Positions 45,489-54,623 of a stretch of 64,000 nucleotides of DNA are shown here, piece after piece (position 1 is the stretch's first letter; each line of letters starts with the position of its first letter). The DNA lies in contig NZ_LT556034.1 of NCBI RefSeq assembly GCF_900079775.1, forward strand, positions 229,943 through 293,942, given 5' to 3'. The DNA comes from Leyella lascolaii. GTDB lineage: Bacteria > Bacteroidota > Bacteroidia > Bacteroidales > Bacteroidaceae. The position numbers were made by a program, and so were the translations under genes. Under the pieces are notes generated by a model. It saw only the letters and a program-made list of their open reading frames with translations, was not told the origin of the DNA and ran no database searches.

Positions 45489-45507
45489 GATAAATATAAC
45501 AGAAAGA

Positions 45508-45539
45508 TTTGCTGATATGTTATATTTTTTCTATCTTCG
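45508..45539 (+). promoter_or_regulatory. Promoter of the AraC-family gene
   Basis: TTTG (45508-45511), 20-base spacer, TATCTTCG (45532-45539), one mismatch to TAnnTTTG. It is back to back with the esterase promoter, 20 bases away. Confidence 0.6.
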
Positions 45540-45587
45540 TTAACTGAAAGTTTAGAAACAAGGTATTCATTAAATTATTCAGTTATT

Positions 45588-46475
45588 ATGTCTAATCAGA
45601 AATTCTATGATGTAACTATCCCTATAGTGATAAAAGACTGCGAGGGAATCAGTCTGGGTCAGGAAGTCTTTTTGATGCATGGCTTCAAAAAGATGAAGGA
45701 ACCGGACAAGGTCTACCGTATGCGTTGCCTGGTCATGGCGGTGTGCCTTGAGGGCGAGTGCGGCTATACTGTCGACACCATAAGCCAGAGCATCCGGCCT
45801 AACGACATCTTCGTGCTCAGGAAGGGGCAGGTGGTGACCGACTGCTGGCAGAGTCCCGACTTCAGAGGCTATGTGGCGCTTTTCTCTTACGCGTTCTTTG
45901 ATGAGGCTATCAAGGGAATGAGCGGTCTGTCCTCTCTCTTCCTCTTTGCCAACGAGCATGCGGTGCGCAACATTGATGACGTGGAGAAGGAAAGGCTCGT
46001 TGCATATTATGATATGATAAAGAGCACCATAGATAACGAGATGCTGATGTACCGTCACGAGACGCTTCAGGCACTCGTGTCGGCATTGCTATACGATATA
46101 ACCAGCGTGATAAGCGGTTCTTACAGGGGGGCTTCGGCAGGCTCACGTGCCGAGCGCATATTCTTGAACTTCATGCATCTTGTGGGCAAGAACTTCAGCA
46201 GGGAGAGGCGTGTCAGCTGGTACAGCGAGCAGATAGGACTGTCGCCAAAATATCTTTCCGAGACGGTGAAAAGCGTGAGCAACCGCACTCCGAACGAGTG
46301 GATAGACTATTATGTGATGCTTGAGCTGCGCGTGCGGCTGCGCAACACCGAGTCGTCCATAAAGGAGATAACGCAGGGCATGAACTTCTCGAGCCAGTCG
46401 TTCCTTGGCAAATACTTCAAGGAACATGCCGGAATGTCGCCCTCGGAATACAGAAACAATTCAAGATATACCTAA
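45588..46475 (+). CDS. AraC-family transcriptional regulator
   Basis: 295 residues. N-terminal cupin-like sensor region (about 20-130, with CLEGECGYTVDTISQSIRPNDIFVLRKGQVV) and a C-terminal AraC double helix-turn-helix (about 195-290). The first HTH contains VSWYSEQIGLSPKYLSETVKSVSNRTPNEWIDYYVM. The second contains SSIKEITQGMNFSSQSFLGKYFKEHAGMSPSEYR, the standard signature. It is divergent from the two-domain esterase gene with a 229-base shared promoter region, so control of that gene is likely though not shown. The gap that follows, 46476-46752, holds nothing I recognise. Confidence 0.93.
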   Translation: MSNQKFYDVTIPIVIKDCEGISLGQEVFLMHGFKKMKEPDKVYRMRCLVMAVCLEGECGYTVDTISQSIRPNDIFVLRKGQVVTDCWQSPDFRGYVALFSYAFFDEAIKGMSGLSSLFLFANEHAVRNIDDVEKERLVAYYDMIKSTIDNEMLMYRHETLQALVSALLYDITSVISGSYRGASAGSRAERIFLNFMHLVGKNFSRERRVSWYSEQIGLSPKYLSETVKSVSNRTPNEWIDYYVMLELRVRLRNTESSIKEITQGMNFSSQSFLGKYFKEHAGMSPSEYRNNSRYT

Positions 46476-46752
46476 ATCGGCAATTACATTTCATCCGTAT
46501 TCCGCGCTGCTGTCGGGCGGACAGGCTCACGGTTTTTCAGAAGATGTGGCGTGATGCACATGTGAAGGTGGTGAGACTGCGGGTCGGCGGCGGTGCGGAA
46601 TATATATAAGAAAACGCCTGGTTTATTCGTATGTGTCACGGACTGTGTCACGGCAGATGCGGGACAGATGGTGTTATGTCCGGAATTGCGGCTCATACGG
46701 CAATGCCTGCCGCCGTAAGTCGTGCTCCCGCCGTGTCGCCGCGTGCATGCCG

Positions 46753-47352
46753 TCAGGGTATGATGCCCTGCCTGCGCAGCTCCTCCGCCACGGTGCACAG
46801 CTCGTCATACCATTCCTGGCCGAATCTTCTTGTAAGCGGCTCGCGCAGGAACCGGTATAGCGGAATGTCTTCCTTCACGCCTTTCCTCACCGCGTCGCGG
46901 CACACGTCCCATCTGTTGTAGTTGAGAGCCGTGCCTCCGTTGGCAAGCCGTTTCTCGCGTATGGGATAGAGAGCGCAGCTTATAGGTTTGCAGAAAGCGG
47001 TCTTCCCGTTGCGGAAGGCTCGCTCGAGAGCGCACATGCAGCATCCGTTCTCATAGCAGGTGAACACGCAGTCCTTGCCGTCTACGATGCTTGTCACGAG
47101 GTCGCCGTCGCGGTCGGTGTATGCCACTCCCTGCCTGTCGACCACAGACTGCGCCCTTGCCGACATGTCGCCCCACACAGTGTCGAGCGCGTCTTCTATG
47201 CCCCCGATCTCGTCAATGGTGACCGGCGCGCCCGCGTCGCCCTCCACGCAGCATATGCCCTTGCATGCGTCAAGGTCGCAGCAGAACCGTTCCGTGATGA
47301 TGTCTGACGACACCAGCACGTCGCCCACTTCTATAATAGGAGGTATGTTCAT
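46753..47352 (-). CDS. DUF3109 family Cys-rich protein
   Basis: 199 residues. Function unknown; the family is widespread in Bacteroidota. Cysteines cluster in FCCDLDACKGICCVEGDAGAP, VFTCYENGCCMCALE and KTAFCKPISCALYPI, a pattern that suggests a metal or Fe-S site. The C-terminal segment WDVCRDAVRKGVKEDIPLYRFLREPLTRRFG is typical. It lies 81 bases after ung on the same strand and may share its transcript. Confidence 0.88.
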   Translation of the reverse strand: MNIPPIIEVGDVLVSSDIITERFCCDLDACKGICCVEGDAGAPVTIDEIGGIEDALDTVWGDMSARAQSVVDRQGVAYTDRDGDLVTSIVDGKDCVFTCYENGCCMCALERAFRNGKTAFCKPISCALYPIREKRLANGGTALNYNRWDVCRDAVRKGVKEDIPLYRFLREPLTRRFGQEWYDELCTVAEELRRQGIIP

Positions 47353-47391
47353 TTTCTTCGGTTTTGTTTGTGATATGTCTTCCGCGTGTGT

Positions 47392-47426
47392 CTGCTCTTG
47401 TCCGGCTGACGGACAGACAAGAGCAG
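47392..47426. terminator. Hairpin between ung and the DUF3109 gene
   Basis: A perfect 11-bp stem (CTGCTCTTGTC/GACAAGAGCAG) with a 13-base loop just past the ung stop. No clear U run on the minus strand, so it may be a weak terminator or an RNA-stability element. Confidence 0.5.
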
Positions 47427-47433
47427 GTGTTTC

Positions 47434-48099
47434 TTACCATTTTATCGGTGTCATGCCGTTGGCTTCGAGATACCTGTTGCAGAGCGAGAAATGATGGTTG
47501 CCGAACCATCCTCCGCGGTTTGCAGACAGCGGAGAAGGGTGCACCGACTGCAGTATGAGGTGTCGGGAGGCGTCGATGAGCCGTGCCTTGGAGCGCGCGT
47601 ATCCGCCCCAGAGGATGAACACGAGATGGTTGCGGTCGCGCGACAGTGTCTGTATGGCGGCGTCGGTGAACTCCTCCCATCCCTTGCGCTGGTGGCTCGC
47701 AGCCTGATGCGCGCGCACGGTGAGTGTGGCGTTGAGCAGCAGCACGCCCTGTTCAGCCCACCGTGTGAGATTACCGGAGGAGGGCACAGGTGTGCCCGTG
47801 TCGTTTTCTATTTCCTTGAATATGTTCACGAGGGATGGCGGAAACGGCACGCCGTCGTTCACCGAGAAGCTCAGTCCGTGAGCCTGTCCGGGCTCGTGGT
47901 AAGGATCCTGCCCGATGATGACTGCCTTTACCTTATCAAACGGACACAGGTTGAAGGCGTTGAATATGAGGTTACCTGGCGGATAACACTTCGTGCTGGC
48001 GTACTCGGAGCGCACGAATTCGGTGAGTCTTGCGAAGTATGGCTTCTCAAACTCGGCTCCGATGTGTCTGCGCCACGATTCTTCTATCTTTACGTTCAT
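47434..48099 (-). CDS. ung: Uracil-DNA glycosylase (family 1)
   Basis: 222 residues, normal length. Removes uracil from DNA to start base excision repair. Catalytic-water motif GQDPYHEPGQAHGLSFSV, uracil-binding NLTRWAEQGVLLLNATLTVRAHQAASH, VFILWGGYARSK and the DNA-intercalation loop HPSPLSANRGGWFG are all intact. The start MNVKIEESW at 48099 fits homologues; the frame stays open upstream into the palindromic repeats, but that extension is not conserved-looking. It lies 81 bases before the DUF3109 gene. Confidence 0.97.
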   Translation of the reverse strand: MNVKIEESWRRHIGAEFEKPYFARLTEFVRSEYASTKCYPPGNLIFNAFNLCPFDKVKAVIIGQDPYHEPGQAHGLSFSVNDGVPFPPSLVNIFKEIENDTGTPVPSSGNLTRWAEQGVLLLNATLTVRAHQAASHQRKGWEEFTDAAIQTLSRDRNHLVFILWGGYARSKARLIDASRHLILQSVHPSPLSANRGGWFGNHHFSLCNRYLEANGMTPIKW

Positions 48100-48125
48100 G
48101 TGTTCTCGTGTCGTTGTATGATGCG

Positions 48126-48156
48126 CAAAAATACAATTTTTTCTCCTAAACGCAAC
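48126..48156 (-). promoter_or_regulatory. Promoter of ung
   Basis: On the minus strand GTTG (48156-48153) then 19 bases then TATTTTTG (48133-48126), an exact -7 box, 26 bases before the start codon. Confidence 0.65.
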
Positions 48157-48173
48157 AGGATTGCATGTTTTTA

Positions 48174-48727
48174 TCGCTCCATCATCAAACAGTAGAGACG
48201 CAAGATTTTGCGTCTCCCGAACAAAGATGTGCCGGTTATCAGTGCGAAGAATGCTTGTTTTTTCGTTGCGTTCCTTGCTTGTGAGACGCAAGATTTTGCG
48301 TCTCTACTTGGTTACCGCAATAATATCGCGGTGGTAATGGGTATGTTCTTGTCGCTCCATCATCAAACAGTAGAGACGCAAGATTTTTCGTCTCCCGAGC
48401 AATGATATGCCAGTTATCAGTGCGGAAAATGCTTGTTTTTTCGTTGCGTTCCTTGCTTGTGAGACGCAAGATTTTGCGTCTCTACTTGGTTACTTCAATT
48501 ATATCGCGGTGGTAATGGTATGTTTTTTATCGCTCCATTATAAAACAGTAGAGACGCAAGATTTTGCGTCTCCCGAGCAAAGATGTGCCGATTATCAGTG
48601 CGAAGAATGCTTGTTTTTCGTTGCGTTCCTTGCTTGTGAGACGCAAAATTTTGCGTCTCTACTTGGGTGGATTGGAGTTTTGCTTGTTGGATTTTTGCTT
48701 GTGAGACGCAAAATCTTGCGTCTCTAC
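48174..48727. repeat. Tandem 178-nt repeats with AGACGCAA-TTGCGTCT palindromes
   Basis: A 178-nt unit starts at 48174, 48352 and 48530; the third is shortened and altered at its end. Each unit carries two palindromes (48192-48217 and 48281-48307 in the first; later ones at 48370, 48459, 48548, 48636), plus a seventh at 48701-48727. The first palindrome of each unit ends in CCCG; the second is preceded by CTTG and followed by TACTTGG. No coding capacity, although the palindromes keep frames open and give ETQDFASLL-like readings. The gap continues to 48955 with the gpmI terminator. Confidence 0.92.
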
Positions 48728-48881
48728 TTGGGTGGACGTAGGGGAGTCGTTGTACTGGGAAAATGATGTGTGTATGATATATAAATAATGTCCGTATATT
48801 ATATAAATGTATGCGCGTGTGCGCGCGTATTATCCGGTAGGGTGGAAAAGCATGCTTGGGTTGGCGGGTGCGTAAATGCGA

Positions 48882-48924
48882 AATCCCGGACGCACGGTGT
48901 CTGTATGCCGTGTCATCCGGGATT
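48882..48924 (-). terminator. Hairpin after gpmI
   Basis: AATCCCGGA/TCCGGGATT outer stem and CACGG/CCGTG inner stem, 31 bases past the gpmI stop. No strong U run. Confidence 0.55.
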
Positions 48925-48955
48925 GTATCGTTTTCAGTTCTCCGTTGTTGTCGGA

Positions 48956-50479
48956 TTACCTGTTGTCCTCAATCAGGTTCTCGCCTGTCATGTCAGCCGG
49001 TTGTTCCAGACCCATGATGTGGAGTATCGACGGTGCGACGTCGGCGAGGCGTCCGTTCTTTACGGTTGCGCTGTTGTTGTCGGTCACGTATATGAAAGGC
49101 ACGGGGTTAAGCGAGTGAGCCGTGTTGGGCGTTCCGTCCTCGTTGATGGCGTTGTCGGCGTTTCCGTGGTCTGCTATGATTATTGCCTCATAGTCGTTAG
49201 CCTTTGCCGCCTCTATCACTTCCCTCACACAGTTGTCCACGGCGTGCACTGCCTTGGCGATGGCGTTGTACACTCCCGTGTGCCCTACCATGTCTCCGTT
49301 TGCGAAGTTCACCACGATGAAGTCATACTCCTGTGTGTTTATTGCCCCCACAAGCTTGTCCTTCACCTCGTATGCGCTCATTTCCGGCTTCAGGTCATAG
49401 GTCGCAACCTTCGGCGACGGCACCAGAATGCGGTCCTCACCCTCGTATGGAGCCTCGCGTCCTCCGTTGAAGAAGAAAGTCACGTGAGCATATTTCTCGG
49501 TCTCTGCGGTATGCAGCTGCTTCTTGCCCTGCTTGCTCAGATATTCTCCAAGAGTGTCCATGACGTTCTCTTTCGGGAAGAGTATGTGCACACCTTTGAA
49601 CGAAGCGTCGTACGGAGTCATGCAGTAATATTGCAGGTTCTTTATTGTGTGCATGCCCTCTTCCGGCATGTCCTGCTGTGTGAGCACCTGTGTGAGCTCC
49701 TTGGCGCGGTCGTTGCGGAAGTTGATGAATATCACCACGTCGCCTTCCTCTATCCTTCCGTCAGCTTTGGCGTTGCTTATCGGCTTGATGAACTCGTCTG
49801 TCACGCCTTCGGCATAGCTTTCCTCCATAGCCTTCACCATGTCGTCCGCCTTCTTGCCCTTGCCCTCTACGAGCAGGTCGTAAGCCTCTTTCACGCGGTT
49901 CCAGCGTTTGTCGCGGTCCATGGCATAGAACCTTCCCACGATGCTTGCGATGTGTGCGCCGTTGGCGGAGCATACGTCCTGCAGACGGCTTATGAATCCC
50001 GCGCCGCTCTTCGGGTCGGTGTCGCGGCCGTCCATGAAGCAGTGCACGAAAGTCTTCTCAAGTCCGTAAGCCTTTGATATTTCGATAAGCTTGAACAGAT
50101 GGTCGAGTGACGAGTGCACGCCTCCGTCTGAAGTAAGACCCATGAGGTGCAGTTTCTTACCGTTCTCCTTAGCGTAGCTGTAGGCGCTTACAATCTCCGG
50201 GTTCTGCATGATTGAGCCGTCCTTGCATGCGCGGTTTATCTTCACGAGGTCCTGATAAACTATTCTGCCCGCTCCGATGTTGAGGTGTCCCACCTCGGAG
50301 TTTCCCATCTGTCCGTCGGGCAGACCAACGTCTTCGCCCGAAGCCTGCAGCTGTGAGTGCGCGCTCACTGCGCAGAGATAGTCAAGATAGGGCGTAGGAG
50401 TGTTGTAAATCACGTCGCCTGCACCATGTTTTCCGATTCCCCATCCGTCGAGAATCATCAATAGAGCTTTCTTTGCCAT
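48956..50479 (-). CDS. gpmI: 2,3-bisphosphoglycerate-independent phosphoglycerate mutase
   Basis: 507 residues, normal length. Interconverts 3- and 2-phosphoglycerate in glycolysis and gluconeogenesis using manganese. Alkaline-phosphatase-fold marks: [10 protein letters not shown] (metal Asp), the phosphorylated Ser in [85 protein letters not shown] and [10 protein letters not shown]. The ATG at 50479 starts [12 protein letters not shown], the standard N terminus. Single gene with its own promoter box. Confidence 0.98.
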   Translation of the reverse strand: MAKKALLMILDGWGIGKHGAGDVIYNTPTPYLDYLCAVSAHSQLQASGEDVGLPDGQMGNSEVGHLNIGAGRIVYQDLVKINRACKDGSIMQNPEIVSAYSYAKENGKKLHLMGLTSDGGVHSSLDHLFKLIEISKAYGLEKTFVHCFMDGRDTDPKSGAGFISRLQDVCSANGAHIASIVGRFYAMDRDKRWNRVKEAYDLLVEGKGKKADDMVKAMEESYAEGVTDEFIKPISNAKADGRIEEGDVVIFINFRNDRAKELTQVLTQQDMPEEGMHTIKNLQYYCMTPYDASFKGVHILFPKENVMDTLGEYLSKQGKKQLHTAETEKYAHVTFFFNGGREAPYEGEDRILVPSPKVATYDLKPEMSAYEVKDKLVGAINTQEYDFIVVNFANGDMVGHTGVYNAIAKAVHAVDNCVREVIEAAKANDYEAIIIADHGNADNAINEDGTPNTAHSLNPVPFIYVTDNNSATVKNGRLADVAPSILHIMGLEQPADMTGENLIEDNR

Positions 50480-50588
50480 AATAATCTGTATTTAATGTGT
50501 ATTTTGTTTTTATAAGAACAAGACGGTGTCTGAGAGCATGACAGAGTGTCCGCACCATCAGTATGCAACGTCTTCAGTCATTCACATG

Positions 50589-50596
50589 CAAAGTTA
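50589..50596 (-). promoter_or_regulatory. Promoter -7 box of gpmI
   Basis: The minus strand reads TAACTTTG, an exact match, about 110 bases before the start. Nearby TTTGCAT/TGCAAGA repeats surround it. Confidence 0.45.
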
Positions 50597-50660
50597 ATGC
50601 AAATGTGATGCAATCTTGCATCTTTTATCTTTTTTTTATCTTCGTTTAATATTTATTCTG

Positions 50661-53288
50661 TCAGCGGCTTACTCTCTTGTATCTGCCGTTGTCTTTTATC
50701 TCGAACGAGTGTGTGCCCGCCTCAAGCTCCACCGTCTTTCCGCCGTCTCCGGCACCCGGTATGGTGAGTGTGGCTGTGGTGTTGGGCGGCAGTGTGACGG
50801 TGTAGGTCACGGTCTTGCCCTTGCGGTTCCATTTTGACACTATTGTGCCATAGGGCGAGTTGTGGCTCGCCTCGAAGTGTCTCAGGTCTCTGACGAAGTT
50901 CGGACGCAGGTTTATGTGTCTGAATCCGGGCTGCCGCTCGTCAGGGAATATACCTCCGAGACCCTTGTAGGGCCATGCGCCTATCTCTCCGAACATGATG
51001 TGGTTGTCCGATATGTCGCGCGTGGCTTTGAGGTTCCAGTTCTCGAGCAAGGTGGTGGCGCCGTTCACGATCCACCATCCCCACGATGGATAGGTGTCCT
51101 GCACGGCTATGCGGTAGGCGTCCTCGGCATATCCGTTCTCGCTAAGGGCGTTGAGGATGGCTTTCGCTCCGTGCACGCCTACGTCAAGATGCCAGTCGTT
51201 CGCCCTCACTTTCTCAGCCAGACGGGCAGCCACCCGCCGTGTCATGTCGTCCGGCACGACCTTCCACATCAGCGCAAGACTCATCTCCGTCTGCGATCCT
51301 CCGGCGTAGACAGCCGTCTCGCGGTTGAGGAATCTGGCGTTTATGGCGTCGCGGATGTCTGCCGCCAGCCTCGCGTAACGCCTGTGGTCATCGTCGTGTC
51401 CGAGCAGAGCCGCCGCCTTTGACAGTATTGTGGCGTCAGCGAAGAAATAGATGGACGATGTGAGCAGTTTGTCCGACTGCGTCTTCACAGGCACCCAGTC
51501 GCCCCGTCCCCATGCCGAGAGATGCTCCGGACTGTTGCTGTCCACATAGTCGACATAGCGTTTCATGTTGTCGTAGCATTCGGCGAGCGGACGCATGTCA
51601 CCGTAGAACAGATAGATGTTCCACGGAATGATGGCTATCGTGCTCGTCCAGTCAAGCCCGTTGTCCGTGCCGTATCCCCATCCGTCGGTGGGTATGATGT
51701 CGGGCAGCACACCGTTGGGCTGCTGCTCGTCGCGGTGGTCGGCGAGCCACTTCTCGTACACTGTTATGGCGTCGTAGTTGTAGAAAGCCGTCTCTATGGC
51801 GAGATGGCCGTCGCCCGTCCATCCGTTCTTCTCGCGCTGCGGACAGTCTGTAGGGTAGCCCATAAGGTTGGATATGTATGCCATGCGTGCCGCCTGCACG
51901 GTCTTGTCGAGCAATGGCTCGGACGAGGATATGCTTCCCGCCGTCTCCACATCGCTGTGTGTGAAGTGCGCCGTGATGTTGCCTGAGCCGAGCGTTACGG
52001 GTCGGTCGGCTGTCACCTGCACATATCTGAAACCCTTGTAGCTGAACTCCGCGCGGAACGAGTCGTCCCCTCCGCTCAGCGTGAGTATGTCTGTCTGGAA
52101 AGGCTCAGTCTTTTTGTCGCCACGGTAATACACGTCGATGTTCGACTGGTCGAGCGTCCCGTCACCGTGAAGCCGTTCGCCGTGGCTTATGCGCAGGCGT
52201 GTTCCTTTCTCTCCTTTCATCCTCACCTCAGTCACGCCAGCCATGTTTCTGCCGAAGTCACAGACATAAGTGGAGTCGTTGATGCGCGTCACCTTCAGCG
52301 GGACGATGCTTTCCGTCAGACGTATCGGCTCCATCTGCTGTGACCACACGAGCGGTGCCGGTGCGCTGCGCAGGCGCACTCCCTGCCACTTGGAGCCGTC
52401 GAACTGCGGCGTGTCCCATCCCTTCTGCACGAGGTTGAAGTCGTAGTGCTCGCCGGTGTATATGTTGTTGTAGACGAGCGGTCCGTCCGACGTGCGCCAG
52501 CTGAGGTCGGTCGCCACTGTCTCCGTGGTGCCGTCGGTGTAGGTTATGCGCACGTCCATGCAGAATGTGGGGCGGTTGCGCCACGGCGCGCGGTCGAAGT
52601 CCCACACCGCCAGAGCCTGATGGTTGTACCACCCGTTGCCGAGCACCACCCCCAGCGCGTTGCGTCCGCCGCGCAGCAGAGACGTTATGTCGAACGTGAC
52701 GTATGAGCACCGTCTGTCGTAGCGTGTATATACAGGGTCGAGGAAATGGTCGCCCGCCCTCTGTCCGTTGACAGTCAGCACGAACAGACCACCTGCCGAG
52801 ATGTATGCCCTTGCCGACTTTATTGTTTTGGTTACATCGAATGTCTTTCTGAAGTAAGGCGCCGCACGGTGGTCCTTGTCGTGTCCGTCGCTTATCCACG
52901 CACCCCTCCATTGTCCCATGAGTCCCGTCTCAAACCGTGCCACACGCGACTTTTCCGTTCCGCCCTTGCCGTCGCCTGTCTCCACTCTCCAATAGTAGAC
53001 GGTGAACGGCTGCAATGGTTTGCCGGCATAGGTCACGAGCCGCGCGTCCGAACGTACGGTGCCGCTCTCCCATGCGGAGCCTATGCCTTGCGCCACCTGC
53101 GCGCTGTCTGTGCCCACTGTCACGGAGTAGGTAGCCTGCGCCTTGCCTTCGCTGCGCCATTCCAGCCTCGGGGCGGTGTCGTCCACGCCGAGCGGATCCG
53201 TGAGATGGTTTGTCCTGAGTCCTGTGGGCTGCGCGCATGCCGTGGCGGCAGCCATTGTTGTGATGAGCAAAGAACGGATTCTTTTCAT
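50661..53288 (-). CDS. GH78-family alpha-L-rhamnosidase, secreted
   Basis: 875 residues. Signal peptide MKRIRSLLITTMAAATACAQ. Releases terminal alpha-L-rhamnose from plant glycosides, pectin or bacterial polysaccharides. Domain order: N-terminal Fn3-like domain (about 20-125, LRTNHLTDPLGVDDTAPRLEWR), beta domains typical of Bac_rhamnosid_N (VNGQRAGDHFLDPVYTRYDRRCSYVTFDIT..GNGWYNHQ), the (alpha/alpha)6 catalytic domain with general acid Glu in DCPQREKNGWTGDGH (near residue 485) and WGWWIVNGATTLLENWN, then the C-terminal Bac_rhamnosid_C beta sandwich (IGAWPYKGLGGI..PGFRHINLRP). It stands alone, with no neighbouring susC/D or other pectin genes. Confidence 0.96.
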   Translation of the reverse strand: MKRIRSLLITTMAAATACAQPTGLRTNHLTDPLGVDDTAPRLEWRSEGKAQATYSVTVGTDSAQVAQGIGSAWESGTVRSDARLVTYAGKPLQPFTVYYWRVETGDGKGGTEKSRVARFETGLMGQWRGAWISDGHDKDHRAAPYFRKTFDVTKTIKSARAYISAGGLFVLTVNGQRAGDHFLDPVYTRYDRRCSYVTFDITSLLRGGRNALGVVLGNGWYNHQALAVWDFDRAPWRNRPTFCMDVRITYTDGTTETVATDLSWRTSDGPLVYNNIYTGEHYDFNLVQKGWDTPQFDGSKWQGVRLRSAPAPLVWSQQMEPIRLTESIVPLKVTRINDSTYVCDFGRNMAGVTEVRMKGEKGTRLRISHGERLHGDGTLDQSNIDVYYRGDKKTEPFQTDILTLSGGDDSFRAEFSYKGFRYVQVTADRPVTLGSGNITAHFTHSDVETAGSISSSEPLLDKTVQAARMAYISNLMGYPTDCPQREKNGWTGDGHLAIETAFYNYDAITVYEKWLADHRDEQQPNGVLPDIIPTDGWGYGTDNGLDWTSTIAIIPWNIYLFYGDMRPLAECYDNMKRYVDYVDSNSPEHLSAWGRGDWVPVKTQSDKLLTSSIYFFADATILSKAAALLGHDDDHRRYARLAADIRDAINARFLNRETAVYAGGSQTEMSLALMWKVVPDDMTRRVAARLAEKVRANDWHLDVGVHGAKAILNALSENGYAEDAYRIAVQDTYPSWGWWIVNGATTLLENWNLKATRDISDNHIMFGEIGAWPYKGLGGIFPDERQPGFRHINLRPNFVRDLRHFEASHNSPYGTIVSKWNRKGKTVTYTVTLPPNTTATLTIPGAGDGGKTVELEAGTHSFEIKDNGRYKRVSR

Positions 53289-53351
53289 GTCATTAAGTGT
53301 TTTTGGTTTTTTATTCGGAGTAATAGCGTAAGATTGTATATTGTATTCCGA

Positions 53352-53382
53352 CGGTACGCAGTATATGATGTACTGCGTGCCG
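53352..53382. terminator. Hairpin after the glycine-rich protein gene
   Basis: CGGTACGCAGTA and TACTGCGTGCCG pair in 12 bp (one G-U) around a 7-base loop, 14 bases past the stop of the minus-strand gene. No U run. Confidence 0.55.
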
Positions 53383-53396
53383 CCTTCATTTCAGCT

Positions 53397-54131
53397 TTAT
53401 TTCTTCTTGTTTCCCTTCACGGTAACGACACCCTGTCCGATGCCTGTTCCCGAGCCGGTACCCGCCCCGTTGCCTATTGTCACGCCATTGCCTATGCCGT
53501 TGCTTTTCGCCGGTTTCGCACCGTTGCCTATCGTGACACCGCTGCCCACGGATACGCCCTGCCCGATGCCGGTGGTGTGACCGCTGCGCGTGCCGTGTCC
53601 TTTGGGTGTGGCATGCGATCCGCTCTTAGGGAACAGTGTCCTGTTGCCGAACGACCTGACGGCTTTGTCAGACTTGAAGTCCTTGCCTTTATACCAGCTT
53701 TTGTTGCCGTTGTTTGCCCAGCTGTGGCTTCCGCGGTACACGCTGTAGGAGTAGGGAGTCTTGCGGTACATCTTCGAACGGTCCGGATAGCGCGTGTATA
53801 CCTTCAGCACCACTCCGGCGTCCCATTTCGCAGGGGTGTAGGAATAGTCCGCCTTATAGAACTTGCTGTACTGCATTGGCGTGAGAACGCAGTTTATGTC
53901 ATAGTTGCGGCGGTTGAGATGAGTTCCCTTTACATCGCGTGATGACGAGAGGGACATGAGGTAGTCGAGGTTGATTTCACACAAGGCTTCATACTGCGCC
54001 TCGTTCACGTTGAGTTCGTATGCCATCTTGTCGGTGAGGAAGAGAGCTTCTCTCCGTGCCTCTTCGAAGGGAATGGCATGTGCCGCAAGCACTCCGAGTG
54101 CCATGACGGCGAAAATCAGGAATCGTCTCAT
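53397..54131 (-). CDS. Exported hypothetical protein with Gly-rich C-terminal repeats
   Basis: 244 residues, family not recognised. Signal peptide MRRFLIFAVMALGVLAAHA. A globular part (about 20-115) contains DKMAYELNVNEAQYEALCEINLDY and LTPMQYSKFYKADYSY, followed by a Tyr/Ser/Lys-rich stretch. The last 60 residues are made of GIGQG, VSVGSG, VTIGNG, GIGNG type units in an almost mirror-symmetric order, ending in KGNKKK. The middle part resembles small periplasmic proteins of Bacteroidales that sense or bind near the envelope, but no role can be given. Own promoter; it is separated from GH78 by a hairpin. Confidence 0.8.
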   Translation of the reverse strand: MRRFLIFAVMALGVLAAHAIPFEEARREALFLTDKMAYELNVNEAQYEALCEINLDYLMSLSSSRDVKGTHLNRRNYDINCVLTPMQYSKFYKADYSYTPAKWDAGVVLKVYTRYPDRSKMYRKTPYSYSVYRGSHSWANNGNKSWYKGKDFKSDKAVRSFGNRTLFPKSGSHATPKGHGTRSGHTTGIGQGVSVGSGVTIGNGAKPAKSNGIGNGVTIGNGAGTGSGTGIGQGVVTVKGNKKK

Positions 54132-54159
54132 GTGTGATATGACAATATGTGTTTACGGT

Positions 54160-54191
54160 GACAAAGTTAGCGTTTTTTGTCCGTAAAAGCA
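54160..54191 (-). promoter_or_regulatory. Promoter of the glycine-rich protein gene
   Basis: On the minus strand CTTG (54191-54188), 20 bases, TAACTTTG (54167-54160), 28 bases before the ATG. Confidence 0.65.
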
Positions 54192-54367
54192 AGGGTAGGG
54201 ACGTGTCTGATAGTGGAAAAGTATTGAATATTCGTTTTTATTTCGTTTTTTATTGTATTACAGAGATTTACCCGGCATGGATTGAATTGGTGTTTGTGCA
54301 GTGCTGAAAGGCATTGGAGGAATGCGGATTCGCGGTAAGGATGTTGCGAGACAGTTGCGGTAACCAA

Positions 54368-54482
54368 GTAGAGACGCAAAATTTTGCGTCTCACAAGCAA
54401 GGAACGCACTGTAAAAGAAGCATTTGGCACACCTGTTACTTGCATTTCGTTGGACGGGAGACGCAAGATTTTGCGTCTCTAC
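54368..54482 (-). repeat. Inverted single copy of the AGACGC palindrome element
   Basis: Two palindromes (54368-54394 and 54457-54482) separated by 62 bases. Read on the minus strand their order and flanks (CCCG after the first; CTTG before and TACTTGGTTACCGCAA after the second) match one unit of the 48174-48727 tandem. The rest of the 54192-54559 gap shows nothing else. Confidence 0.85.
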
Positions 54483-54559
54483 TGTTAGGGATGGATTGAA
54501 AATTGATGGATTGTTGTAGGTGGTACATAGGGGATGGCGAGAGGTGGTTGTGGAATGGA

Positions 54560-54594
54560 AAAAAGGCGGGCATTATCATGTGTCCGCCTTTTTT
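54560..54594. terminator. Bidirectional terminator after the M6 protease gene
   Basis: AAAAAGGCGG/CCGCCTTTTT stem with a 14-base loop and T runs on both strands, 30 bases past the stop of the minus-strand protease gene. Confidence 0.88.
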
Positions 54595-54623
54595 CAGTTA
54601 TAATTGTAAATGGGATTGTGTTC

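Noticed and set aside
48100..48291. N-terminal extension of uracil-DNA glycosylase
   Set aside because: It runs through the ung promoter and into the palindromic repeats; 222 residues from 48099 is the normal length.
48174..48727. CRISPR array
   Set aside because: Units are 178 nt with conserved spacers and palindromes; no short repeat with unique spacers and no cas genes.
48208..48766. Several ORFs reading ETQDFASLL-type repeats
   Set aside because: They come from palindromes that keep frames open on both strands; codons are dictated by the AGACGCAA/TTGCGTCT repeat.
52746..53942. 398-codon plus-strand ORF
   Set aside because: Antisense to the GH78 gene and the glycine-rich gene and runs across their intergenic hairpin.
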